A stretch of DNA of 64,000 bases from Crambe crambe. Lineage: Eukaryota; Porifera; Demospongiae; Poecilosclerida; Crambeidae. Location of the stretch: positions 3,800,404 through 3,864,403 of the forward strand of contig OZ004597.1 of NCBI GenBank assembly GCA_963924555.1, read 5' to 3'. This document shows, one piece after another, positions 42,449 to 53,815 of the stretch. The position numbers and the translations under genes are program-made. Every line of letters begins with the position of its first letter. The stretch's first letter is position 1. A model generated the notes under the pieces. It was not told the DNA's origin, searched no databases, and saw only the letters and a list, made by a program, of their open reading frames with translations.

Positions 42449-45400
42449 CTATAGATTTTCATGAAAGGAAGATGTGTTTGGGAGTTCTTGAATTTCAGAA
42501 TAATCAGGAGTTTTGTAAGATGGAGTTTTGAATCGAGGTAGAGATGGGCAAGTCTTAGCATTTTCCAACAATGCATACTCTCTTATCTGCAAAATAAGAA
42601 TTGAGCACCATAGCTGAAAATAGTTTATAGCTAGAACACTATGATTACAGGAACTATAGAGTGAACTTAAGGTAGCTATGGCTATTGGTATCTTGAAAAA
42701 CCAGTAAATAGTTGTGCAAATACTAGAATAGCTACTGGTGTACTTTTTCATCAGCTATGTTACAGCTATGTTTAGCTATCTATAGCTAAGTGGACAGACA
42801 TCATGATTGCTAAATTTTTTACTGTCCATGTAGCTAGCTGACACTTATTCATGTACATGCGTGCACGGTAAATTAATAAGAAGACTCATTGTTGACATGA
42901 ATGCATGTTTGGGGAACAAAACTTTAACACATAACTACAAGTTAATCATACAATGTATTAACAAGACAATGCTATGTATTCTGATGCTATGTATTCACCT
43001 AGTGAATAAATAGCTGAATAGCTCTATCATAACTAATGGGATTACAGATCAAGAGTATTGAGTCTGTGCCTGTGTTTCCGTGTCTTGGAATGCATGAGAG
43101 CTAATTATAACTAGCATTAATTCATCCAACGTTGTTTGGCATAAACAATGACTTAATTATCTCTAATGTTAGTATAACTAAATGAATTTTTTTGTGATGT
43201 ATGCATACGTGCGTGTGTGTGTGCATACACGTTGCATGTGCATGCACGTGGCCCAAATGGGAAAAATAAAGACAAGCATGTATGCATGTAGCTATAAAAT
43301 AGGTCATCAGCATGATTTGGAGAAATCATTAATTTTACCCTATTAGACGTGTGGAAACTAGATTAATGTTAGGAAGTCTTGTAACCCATTAGCAATTTTT
43401 CAGACGCAACATTACTTCAAAGGGCTCATGTTTAATCAGTGAATAGCTATAGATTATGTCATTGCATGCATAGCTTGGAACTGAAACATGTTATGCAGAG
43501 ATGGCCAGTCTAAGTAACAAAATGAGAGATGAGCTAATAGTTAAAACATACCTCTTCAATGTGGGAGTAATCATCGGATTCTGTCTGGCAAGGAGAAGGA
43601 AGAATGTCCGAGCGGTGACTCAGTTGACTCAGTTGACTGTAGATTCCCTCCTCATGTTTCTATACCATCAGACCCACGCATTGCGTATAATATTATTATG
43701 AATAATTATTATTATGGTCGATATATCATAACAAAACATAAAAACATACCTGATTAATATGACTGTAGATGGACGTATTCATGGAGTCTGACTCTGATAC
43801 ATAACTCTCACCTCTATGCTACATTGCATGATATAAAAATGGCTATGCTGCCTATACAAGTCCAATTAAGTTCTATATCACCTGACCACTGTAACAGTTA
43901 CGAAGCTCACTATACAACTGGTCACCAGTGGAAGAATCCAAATTTCTACTGAATTCAGAATTTCTATCACCACCGCCGCCGGCTCCATCACCACAAGAAC
44001 CACTGGTGGACTATCGTAGAACGAGGTAAGATCTCTTATATAATTATTGTTTGATCAGTTACCCTATAATGCTCAAGTTCATTATAAGTGCTTTCACCAG
44101 GAGGTGAACTGATGTTATCTCTAAGCTGGGAGCTGGAGTTATGTCCAGCACTGCCATGTTCTGGATGATGCACTTCATAAGGTATAGGACCGCTGATTGC
44201 ACTGTTGGAATTTGACTGCCTGCAAGATTGTACATTGTAGCATGTCATGCATTAATTATTATTATTATTATATCAATTAGCTAACTTTTTCTGCTTTTGC
44301 TCCACATAAAACTTGAAACAGAAAAGGGTTATTATTATCAGAAGCAGTAATAAAATCACTGGTGCCACAACAGCAACTGATATAATAACAGCCAATGATT
44401 GACTTGGGTGCTGAAGACCTTTCAAGAGATCATCATTCCATACATGTATGAGTATTAGATATGACTATATAGTTCAAACCTGATGATGGCCTCATACAGA
44501 ATTCTAAACTCTCTGCATTCCCTTCCGAGTCAATAAAACAGAGGTCAACAGGTACAGATAGGTTACCAACACTACCATCCTCTTCCCAATCATACACAAC
44601 AATATCAAGATCCTGTAGCCCCTTGAGTTTTGGAATGACAGTTTCCTTTCTTGTCAAACCTATTAATAAATGTGAGAATGGAGGATTCCATTAATTAAAG
44701 CCATAGTCATACATACCACCATCTCTAGGTATTTCAAGTGCTGATGTGAAGTTTCCAGTGATCATTAGTCTTACATAACAACCTCTACTCCTACTCCCTG
44801 ATATGAAGCTGCATTGTATCACAGCCAAACCATCAGCATTTACAACTGCTGTAACATTCTGAACATCTGTCGTATCTACATAATTATTAGAAGGTTATCC
44901 TAGAAAGCAAAAACTCTGAAAAATCACAACCATCTTCTCTGTTGGATAACAACTCACTTATCCTTAAAAAACAAGGTTAACACAATGTTCTGCCATGATA
45001 ATAATAATAACTCACAGAAGTCATATTTTTCAGTTTCACTGCTGATGCTATAATTATTGGTAGCTATTATTTTGTAGCTGTATTTCAGATTCTCCTCAAG
45101 GAAAATGAAGAAGATGGGAGCTATTGAGGGGCTAAGGATGACCTGACTTTCATTCATTGATTTAAGAATAAGAAAGTATTCACGAACAGGAGCAGCTGAA
45201 CAATCTAAAATTGGCTGAGATGAAAATTAACTATGGAAATTAGTGTCTTTGTAGGGTTTGGTCCTCACATTGAATTGTATGCCACATGCTATCATATTCC
45301 CATTGGACACTCTAAGTTCATGCCTAATTGATGTAGAAACAATTTGCATATTTGGTCCTGCAATAGTAATGATTGGATGATGAATGCTCCTAGCTATAAC

Positions 45401-46241
45401 TAATAAGTTTACTTGCAAGTGAATCATAAATGAGGATTGATCCATTGTTTATCCCTGCCCGATTCTGGGCTTGGAAATTGAATTTTAAGATGGAGCAATA
45501 ACCTTCAGGAGGATTGTAGAGAAATGAAGTAGAGTTGGTATGTAATGTGCCTATAATTTTTCCTTCTCCATCCTTCACCTCCACCAGGTAGGTAACAGGA
45601 ACAGAGTAAGGAGAGAAGGAGGGAGACCAGGAAATAAGTATATTTCCATCTTCTTGAAGAAAGAATTGATGGCCTGATGGTAATGTTGGGGGCCCTGAAA
45701 TGATAAATTATTATAGCTAATCACAGGTATTATATCACTTGTCTTTACCTAGTACTTTTAACGTAAAAACTGGACTCTGACTGAAATTAGGCGTTAAAAT
45801 GAGGGGATTTGTAACCGTGCACTGAACTTTGGTGAAGTTATTTTTCTGGTTTCCTCTGATTATCAATTCTGAAGTGATATTATCATTCATGCTCTCTGTG
45901 AGGGGGAAAATTCCCATGGTTTCCAATGTTGCTAGAGCTCCCCGGTTGGTGAGCAAAACATGTTGGACATCAAATATCAGTGTTGTCGGTTTGTTGCTCC
46001 TCATCAATTTCCAGGTTATACCAGCTGCTCTGGAGCTGCATAAAAAAGTGCCATTCTCTCCCAAAGAAACTATTCTATTTTGAGGAAACTGAATTATTTC
46101 TGCAAAAAGAAGAGTACACAAGTTAGCCAGCCACCTCACTGGACAAATGTGTAGCTAGCTAAATGCTAGGTAGGTACCTCCAATATTTTTATTTAATAGC
46201 AGGGCTAATAGTAACAATTTCAAAGCAGTGCTCAAAGACAT
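42449..46241 (-). CDS. Ig-FN3 type I receptor with tyrosine-motif tail (receptor A)
   Basis: Thirteen exons in transcript order: 46241-46178, 46099-45749, 45694-45413, 45357-45269, 45214-45016, 44875-44717, 44659-44480, 44418-44286, 44219-44063, 44010-43882, 43818-43750, 43659-43552, 42586-42449. They give 685 residues in phase throughout. It has a signal peptide (MSLSTALKLLLLALLL) and an Ig-like domain (NGTFLC..ITWKL..VQCTV), then two FN3-like domains (first TYLVEVKDGEG). A membrane-proximal module reads QCSFISGSRSRGCYVRL...DWEEDGSVGNLS, followed by a TM segment (VAPVILLLLLIIITLF). The tail has a dozen tyrosines, many ITIM-like: STYNEL, QLYSEL, SIYSHI, IYSQL, DYSHI, PDYSEI. By analogy such tails recruit SH2 phosphatases or kinases; ligand unknown. 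Paralogue of receptor B. Confidence 0.85.
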
Positions 46242-46332
46242 CTTCACATGGCAACAACTGTACTGAGGCTGATATCTGCTACTAGCTACATATGCGTACG
46301 CGTACGCGTATGCATCGTTTATATCCCGAGCA

Positions 46333-46340
46333 CATGCGCA
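46333..46340. promoter_or_regulatory. NRF1-like CATGCGCA site upstream of receptor A
   Basis: CATGCGCA lies about 92 bp upstream of the ATG at 46241. A CGTACGCGTACGCG run at about 46295 lies between them. Motif match only. Confidence 0.35.
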
Positions 46341-46598
46341 GAGTGTGCCCGCCAATTTTAATCCGCGTCATTATTCTGTAGCTAGTTAGCTGCCCTAGCA
46401 CAATAAAAATAACTCCTTCACTAGTGAAAAAGAACCCTGTGATTTGAAAACCTAGACCTTAGATAGCTGGCTAGTTTCATTCCATTTATCTTGCACCTTT
46501 TGCTCTGTGTTTTTATGCCCTAATAGTTATGGGTCTTGATATTTAAAAAAGCAAAAGAAACAACCAGTTCACTAGTTAAACAAGCTATATAAGAAGAA

Positions 46599-49500
46599 TT
46601 AAACAAATGTAGCACTGCTGGAGTTGTTCAATGGTTTCTGCTGGATGACAGTATGGCTTTCCATCTTTGTAGTGGTGTTGGCAGAGTCTGTTTCAGCTGG
46701 AATTATATCATAGAGGGGAGAACTTGAGACATTGTTCCTTTCCAGAACTGCATATTCTCTCGCCTATGGAAATTAAACAATAGAATGATGGGGGTGCTTT
46801 GGGGAGATGGGGTGCATGTTTTTGGGGTGGGAAGATGTGTTTCCAAGAAAGTGTTTAAGGATATGCTATTATTAAATTTAGTGGCTTAGCAGGGCAGGTG
46901 TTTGTACTTGGTGGGTATTAATTTTAGCTATTTTGCTCAAAAACATTGATAAGAGCTCTCCTTGTGAACTTTAGGGGCAGTGGCAATAGCTGCAACCCTT
47001 TGAAAAACTAGGGTGCTGTGATAATGGGCACTTTATTCATGAAATCATAGCTAAAATAAAATTTTATAAGAGCAAGCTTTGTTCTACAAGACTATGGTAC
47101 ACATCAAGCCAAACGGCAAAGAACAAAAGAGTTGTTGCTTAATAAATATGTACACTCTACACTTCCTAGTTATTCATCTACAGGTTGGTATTTTTAGATA
47201 GCACTAACTTACAGGTGACAGCTGCCTACAACAAAATTCCTGACCTGCCAAATGATGAAACACACTTTGACATATATGTCAAAGTGTGTTTCATCAACAT
47301 TTGGCAGGTCAGGAATTTTGTTGTAGGCAGCTGTCAGCCTGTCACCTGTAAGTTAGTGCTGTCTAAAAAAGATGAGTGTGCTGTTTATAATATGTCATAT
47401 TATAAACAGCACACTCATCCTACACCATCCTGAATTCAACTTATCTACAGAGCCGCCGGAAGCAATTGGGAAAAATTTACTGACCACGCCCACTTTATAA
47501 CCACACCCACCTACGGTACTCGACGCACGTGGGCAATTTTTTAATGCTGACGACCATTACCAATGTTGTTTACGCGAGCGCGACCAGCCGGAGTGCGGGG
47601 GGCGAATATTTTTTTTGTTTTGTTTTGTTGTTTTTTTTTGTTTTTTTGTTGTTTTTTTTGGACGAGGCAGCGCAGACTCTCCATTGACCTTGTGCGCATG
47701 CCCATGGCAATAGGAGCTGAATGTTCCCAGCTAGGCCTTTCATTTTGTTTTGTTTCTCTGAGAAGGAGTTAGTGAAGACCCCTTCACTGGTAAGCAAATC
47801 TTATAGCTCTGTGTGTTAAGCTTAGGTATGACTAAAAATGTATGTTTTCTAGCTACACACAGACACACAGAGCTAGAGGCCAAGGAGGATGAGAACATTA
47901 TACTGAATCCTTGTCAGAAGAAGCCTAGCCTTAAAGAGATATAAAGTGAAGCTGTAGTGTCTGTATGGAGATGAAAGCTGGCAAGGGAGCTTGATCTACA
48001 TACCAACTAGCCTCGCACCCAGGCCCGCTTTTTTCGCGGGGCGGTTTCGCGGCGCGGGGCGGTGGAAAAAGCAGGCCTGGGTACGAGGCTACATACCAAC
48101 TTTTATACACTGTGAGATACTGTCAACTATCCATCATCTCTCTACAGTTACTTATTATAAAATGAGCAGTTTACCAGAGAGAAGCTTGAGGCATGGGAAC
48201 CAATTATTTCTGAAGTGACAAAATAAACAAATGGTGATCAAAAAGAATAAGACTCAAGGTCCCATAGCAAGAGATAATAAATGGTGCTAAATAAGAATGA
48301 ATAAACCTAGAGCAATAAAAAGGAACTGACAGGAGAGAAACTGGGAGGGGTGGAGCGAGCTGCATGGCTATTCCCTTTGGTGCTCGAGAATACTATTTCA
48401 TGAAAATCTGTTCCTTCTCAATATTCCTTCTCAGCAAAGTTCAGACCTAGTATCTCTGCTTGATATAGCTGGGGGAAAAGGGCTTCAAGAACAATTTTCA
48501 TGGCCAGAAAGTTCGTGGAACATTTCTCAACAACTGCTTGTATTTGAGTTGATGGGCTGTGTTGATTGATTCTGTCCAGTTGTATGGGATAGTTATTTCT
48601 ATAATGTTAACAACGAGGCAGTGAGTATGTTGTAGCTACTCATCCTCCCTAGAGAACGAACTTAGGGATGCAACTCACAGTCACACATAACTCAGAGCTA
48701 GGGCATGCGCACATCTTGGTTCAAAGGTCAGTGGAGAGTTGTAAAAAATTTCTAAGTCAAAACCTCGTCCAAAAAAAAAATTCGCCCGGAGCAGTTCCAG
48801 CGGCTCTGATTCATTGTGTATTTTAACTCTATAGGGTTTATGCATTCAAGGAAAGTATAGCTTGCTTGCTGCTGTCATATGGATGGAAGGGTTCTAAATG
48901 CTGTGTGGGTATGGGTAGATGACCAAATGGTGCGTGTAGCTGAGGCAATGGAGAGTAGTGGATAGTGACTATGATTTATCATGTAAACATCAGGATGAAC
49001 ACATAGCAGAGTATAGGGTAGATAAGGGTATTAGGGTATTATGAAAGAGTGGAATACTGTACTATTATGGAACACTTTCTTGGAATCCACTTTCCTACTT
49101 GGTTACAATGTAAATAATGAAAGTGTTCCATAATATCCTACTCTTCCATTATACACTCACTGTCTCCCCTAACAATATAGGCTAGAAAAATTGATCAATA
49201 GAAAGTCATGAAGGTGCCAGGATTCCAAACTTCCAGGCTATCAGATAGTGGAAATTTGTTGAAATACTCAAGAGACTGGCACAAAAGTGTGTGAGATTGT
49301 AAAGCTACTAGGCAGAGATACAGAGAACTATTCCTCCAATATGGCACTTAAACTATACGAGCCATCCAATAATGGGCAATGATGACACTGAGTGTTGGTC
49401 AATTGACTGATCTGACTAAAAAAACTGTCAATGATGGTACCTACCTCTCCAATAGATGAATAGTGACTTGACTCATTTTCAGTACTTGGAGGATTAAAAA

Positions 49501-51833
49501 TTTGACCCAGCTGATGGTACCTCCCTTCATCATCATTTGGACTCTGATAAAAATGTATTTCATGTGTAATGTTAATGGTATCATTATTGTTTTACTTGAG
49601 AGTTTCCAGGTTGATTGTAGACTGATTCATAATGGACGGGGTCACTATGTATGATAATAAACTACCTAATGATTATGAAAGCATAATAATCACTCACTTT
49701 TCCTGTGTATTCATTCCATTCTTTTGTTGATGTCCTAAAACATAGCAACTTGGAGTTAATTTGTCCATATTGGTGCTATATTCGGTCATAATAACCTTGT
49801 TTTTTGGAAAAATTTTCAATGAAACTGCCAACCATGAGGGTTATCAAGGCAACCAGTAGCACAGTTCCTACGACACCCACAATAGCACAGGTAGCTAGGA
49901 CACCACGTGATAAATTTCCTTTTGCTGGTATTGTACTTGATGTTCCTGTATATGGAATATTTATCTGTTATTCATTATGCATTGATACTTTTTATACCTG
50001 TGAGTAAGCATGTATCACTTTTTGAGATGGGTATGCTCAAGTTCCCAACACTATCATCCTCTTCCCAGTCAAACACAGAGATTTCCTGCTCTTGTAATTT
50101 AGGGACCATGATTTTTATTTCCGCTGAATCTAGTCCATCTTTTCTGACAACGTAACATTCTTTTGTATCGTTACTAACAGGAAGCCTCACATAGCAACCT
50201 TTGCTGTTACTCCCAGATAAAAAGCTGCAGATGATCACCACTGAGTCAGAATTCATACACATTGTGGCTCTTTGGACATCAGTAGTCACTGCATGATTAT
50301 CAGATGAGTAAAATATCTAAGGTGTATACAGGGGCCCATGGAATGCATTATAATTATCTAGAAATTGTTTTTTGTTATTTATTTTTTGTTTGTTTATTGT
50401 TTTTTGTTGTTGTTTTTGGGGAGGGGACAACAGGCACACTTATGTGGACTTACAAGTGTGCCATTAATGGCCCCAGGAAAATTTTTTTAGGATTTTAGCC
50501 TCTTAGATAAATCTACCCCTACAAGACATACTCACTAAGTCTAATTCACACAATGTCACACCTATTTAGGAATCTTTTTTTCTAAACATTAATTATGTCC
50601 CAAACATGTAGTCACAGAGGTTTGGGAAATATCTTGTTGCTCCAGATCACGATTGAAATAAGACTCACAAAATTGTTTTCTCTCTGTTTCACTACTAATG
50701 TTGATGTTATTCACAGCTTTCACTCTGTAATTATATTGCCAGTCCTTTTTTAAGTGGGAAGAGTTCAAAGAAAAATCGGCTCTCATTGATGGTCCCAAAA
50801 GAACCTGGCTCTGATTTGATAGATCATCTCCAAGAATAAGGAAGTAATGGCTAACAGGAAAACCTGGACAGCTTGAAATCTGCTGAAATAATAAATGTTC
50901 AGGATTAAGATAGCTAGCTATAGCTACCATGATAGCTAGGTAGCAGCTACTTACATTCAATTTTATATCACATACTATCTCCTCATTCAATGACTGGAGT
51001 CCGACCTCAGAAACAACATCTTGTAACCTAGGTTCTGAATAATTATATCAATCATAGATGTACCAAAAGAAAAATTGTAAGCTTACTTGTAAGTGTTTTG
51101 TAAGTGAGGACTGAAGCATTACTATTTCCTGCCATGTTGACAGCATAGACTTTGAAATAAAGGATAGAACAAGCATTCCTGGTAGGGGTATAAGCAAATA
51201 TGGTGGAATTAATGTGCACTTGCTGGAGCATGCTGCTCTCGTTCCAGACTTCTACCAGGTAAGTGACTAATAAGGAAGAGACTGAGGGATACCAAGAGAG
51301 CAGTAAGTCATTTCCTTGATCTGCAAGTTTAAGGCGTTCCACAGGATTTGGGGGGCCTAGACAGTAGCAATATCATTCATTCACTGGCAGGTACAATGAT
51401 ATCCTCACCATATACTCTAAATACAGCAGTTGGACTTTCATTAAAGTGAGTAACAGGCTCAGCTACAGCACACTGCATTTTTGTGCCATTATTTGCTTCA
51501 GTTCCCATAATAGTTACTTCTGAAAAGGACATATTATCTCTTTGCATTGTTGGAGTGAAAAAAACTCCCCTTGTTTCCACAGGACCATGTCCTGTATCAA
51601 TAATGGAATTGCCTCCTTTTCTGTCTGTTAAGTTCCAGATTATAGTACCTTTTCTTCTAAAACTGCATGAAAATGTCCCATTTCGTCCCAGTGTGACAAT
51701 TATGATCTGAGGATCCTGAGTAGCTGGATATTTAAGCATATAATCATGTCGAGTAAATGAAGAGAGATCTAGGCCTACCTCTTGTATAAGATACTAGCCA
51801 TAATAGACCTAATGTCAAACGTAGGATCAGCAT
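46599..51833 (-). CDS. Ig-FN3 type I receptor with tyrosine-motif tail (receptor B)
   Basis: Eleven exons in transcript order: 51833-51779, 51723-51409, 51356-51087, 51034-50955, 50882-50669, 50288-49998, 49945-49796, 49734-49698, 49644-49596, 49543-49445, 46763-46599. They give 574 residues, phases consistent. It has a signal peptide (MLILRLTLGLLWLV), an Ig-like domain (NGTFSCSF..TIIWNL..MQCAV), two FN3-like domains and the same membrane-proximal module as receptor A (ICSFLSGSNSKGCYVRL...DWEEDDSVGNLS), here in one exon. A TM segment (GVVGTVLLVALITLMVG) leads to a tail with VHYESVYNQP, RYHQL, HYSSI, EYAVLE and LYDIIP. The last intron is 2.7 kb and contains several inverted-repeat elements. 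Further small tail exons inside it cannot be excluded. Confidence 0.85.
47191..47370. mobile_element. Long foldback element in receptor B intron
   Basis: The arms from GCACTAACTTACAGGTGACA to GACATATATGTC and back are almost perfectly complementary. The only larger difference is an extra 8 bp in the right arm (CAGCCTGT). It is about 180 bp with practically no loop. Confidence 0.9.
47371..47419. repeat. Perfect 49-bp palindrome abutting the foldback element
   Basis: The 24-base arms GATGAGTGTGCTGTTTATAA+TATG and CATA+TTATAAACAGCACACTCATC are exact inverse complements around a single T. Confidence 0.95.
47448..48808. mobile_element. About 1.36-kb non-autonomous DNA transposon with long degenerate inverted repeats
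   Basis: The ends are CAGAGCCGCCGGA and TCCAGCGGCTCTG. Further in, GGGCGAATATTTTTTTT, GGACGAGG, ACTCTCCATTGACCTT and GTGCGCATGCCC on the left recur in inverted order on the right (48700-48788). There is no transposase frame inside. An internal GC-rich hairpin (48006-48092) may be a separate nested insertion. No clear target-site duplication. Confidence 0.75.
48006..48092. repeat. GC-rich hairpin (TAGCCTCGcACCCAGGCC arms)
   Basis: AACTAGCCTCGCACCCAGGCC pairs with GGCCTGGGTACGAGGCTAC. The loop region is a run of GCGGGGCGG / GCGGCGCGG, far more GC-rich than its surroundings. Confidence 0.85.
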
Positions 51834-51897
51834 CACTAGGCCATAGCTAAGTACAACTAACTCATCGATCATGTCAGTGAGCGAGTTTTAATTATAC

Positions 51898-51949
51898 ATG
51901 CGCATGCGCTCAAAGTTGAATTTGGAAAATTGACAGGGCATGCGCGCAT
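51898..51949. promoter_or_regulatory. Pair of NRF1-like sites upstream of receptor B
   Basis: ATGCGCATGCGCT (51898-51910) and GCATGCGCGCAT (51938-51949) lie 65-116 bp upstream of the ATG at 51833. The first matches the YGCGCAYGCGCR core closely. Confidence 0.5.
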
Positions 51950-52539
51950 AGCGAATCGGTCAGCTCGATTGAAGCATCTGTACGACCTGATCGACACAGC
52001 TTTCTTGTACATAACTTAGCAGAGACTGCAGTGAACAAAAAGCTACTAGATATTCAAATTCAATGTACGAAAGGGAGTTCTTTTTCTTCAAGAAGAAAAA
52101 GAAGACCTGATTTTTCATAGGTGCTTATTATGCTTGTAGCTAGCTAGCTTGCTTGGCTAGCTACGCATGAAGCTGAGTCTAGATGCATTCTAATTAATTA
52201 TGGCCTTACTACCAGATGCCAGATTTTAGGCCTGTGTAAAAGATACTCCTGAAGAAGTCACCTTATGGACTGTATCAAAAATAGGTGTATTACATCATTC
52301 CCATACACCAAGCAAAAAAAGAAATGACAGCAAACCATTCCTTCTCAGGTGATTGCTCTATTCTGCTTCTACAGACAACAAGGATGGGAAGATGGTGATG
52401 TGATCAGTGGTTCCATGACGAGTGCATTATCTGATATAGCTACCTAGAGTGCGCTAGCTAGCTATACATGCAATAAATGCAGCTTCCTACAAACTTCAAT
52501 AGACCTATGCTTAGATGACTATAATGGGAGGAGGGTGGG

Positions 52540-52830
52540 GTGATCCATGCACTTTTTCTGCTGAGATTTTCAAAATCAGCTCCACTTTTTTCCCAGACCT
52601 GCTGAGATTTTGGCAGTGAACTGGACTGGGTCCACTTTTTTCCTTTGCCAAAGTGGACCTGTTGAGCTCATGGCAGTGAAACTGGACCCAGGTCCACTTT
52701 TTTTCTTGATAAAATTGGACCAGGTCCACTTTTGGTTTTTTCTGCCAAAATTGGACCGGGGGTCCACTTTTTCCCAGCTCCACTTTTGGCATGGTCCACT
52801 TTTTTCCCAGTCCACTTTTGGCATGCTCAG
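52540..52830. repeat. Degenerate tandem repeat of GGTCCACTTTT units
   Basis: About ten irregular copies of (C/A)GGTCCACTTTTTTCC separated by TGGACC or CTGCTGAGATTTTGGCAGTG spacers. Open frames across it are compositional. Confidence 0.8.
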
Positions 52831-53815
52831 TCTCTCCAATGTGTTACTGAACATTAGACGCTCCCTGTGTGTGATTGAATTTAACATTTGAGGTTAGCAA
52901 TAGCTACATAGTGGGAAACAAGTTGAATTACCTTTTAGCTAGCACAGTTGGCTATCTCAATTATATTAATAGTGGGGGCTTAATTAAGCTGAGGGTATGT
53001 TTTGTGGGTAGATTGTTTAGAGGCTGCACTTGGCCCAGCTAATAAATACTAGCTAGCTAGCTCATTCGTTTCACTTATAATTATCAATCTCTGTAAGCAT
53101 ATTAATATTTAGTGCTGGTCACATGACTTGTGACCAATCAGATAATCAGATCCTCTTTTAAGAACTGTGCTGAAGGTACACAAGGACTACGACCTTCCAG
53201 CCTCAGTCCCTAGTGCTTACAGTGAATAGCTTCATGTCTTCTTTTATAGACTTTAGCATTTCACTAGTTACATTGGGTTTCAAACAGGAAAACCTTGCCT
53301 CATTAATTTTTTTTTTGAATATTATTTGATCAATAGCTAATTACATTCTTACTGAACCCAACGTGTTTCAGAGCTTGCTAGGTACTAGGTAAGGACCAAC
53401 TGTAATTTGCTTGGATCCAAGTCATGTGATCAGCACTAAATTTTTTAACTTAAAAATCTTGAAGTGCTACTAATTATCTCCATAGACTTTACACTATGGA
53501 GTGGAAAAACTGCCCTTGCACAGTACAAAATCTATGGGAATTATAACTTTTTGAAGCTTTATAACTACCAACCAGAGTCTTCATTTAACTTCATATTTTT
53601 AAATATAGCTAAGCTTATACCTAGAGATTGATATCAGTGAAAAATGATTTTATTCTGTTTTACTCTATTTTGGACACACCCCAAAAGGCAAGTGGTCTGA
53701 CCAGCTGCATTGTGCTTAATCATGCAGACCTAGGTATAGCTGATGGGAGTGTCCTTGGCCAAATTCAAGGAATATTCCACTATTCTCAAGTGCAAATAGG
53801 AAGCTGGAGATTACT

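Larger units (their letters stand above)
51834..53815. other. Receptor B upstream region and repeats
   Basis: It contains NRF1-like sites (51898-51910 and 51938-51949) and a degenerate tandem repeat (52540-52830), listed separately. A 26-bp hairpin TTCTTTTTCTTC-AA-GAAGAAAAAGAA lies at about 52078. No intact gene recognised. Confidence 0.5.

Noticed and set aside
47563..47797. Short open frames in the poly-T region
   Set aside because: They lie in transposon inverted repeats and are rich in homopolymer codons.
52511..52887. Lysine/proline-rich minus-strand proteins
   Set aside because: Open frames follow the GGTCCACTTTT repeat in two frames at once, so composition explains them.
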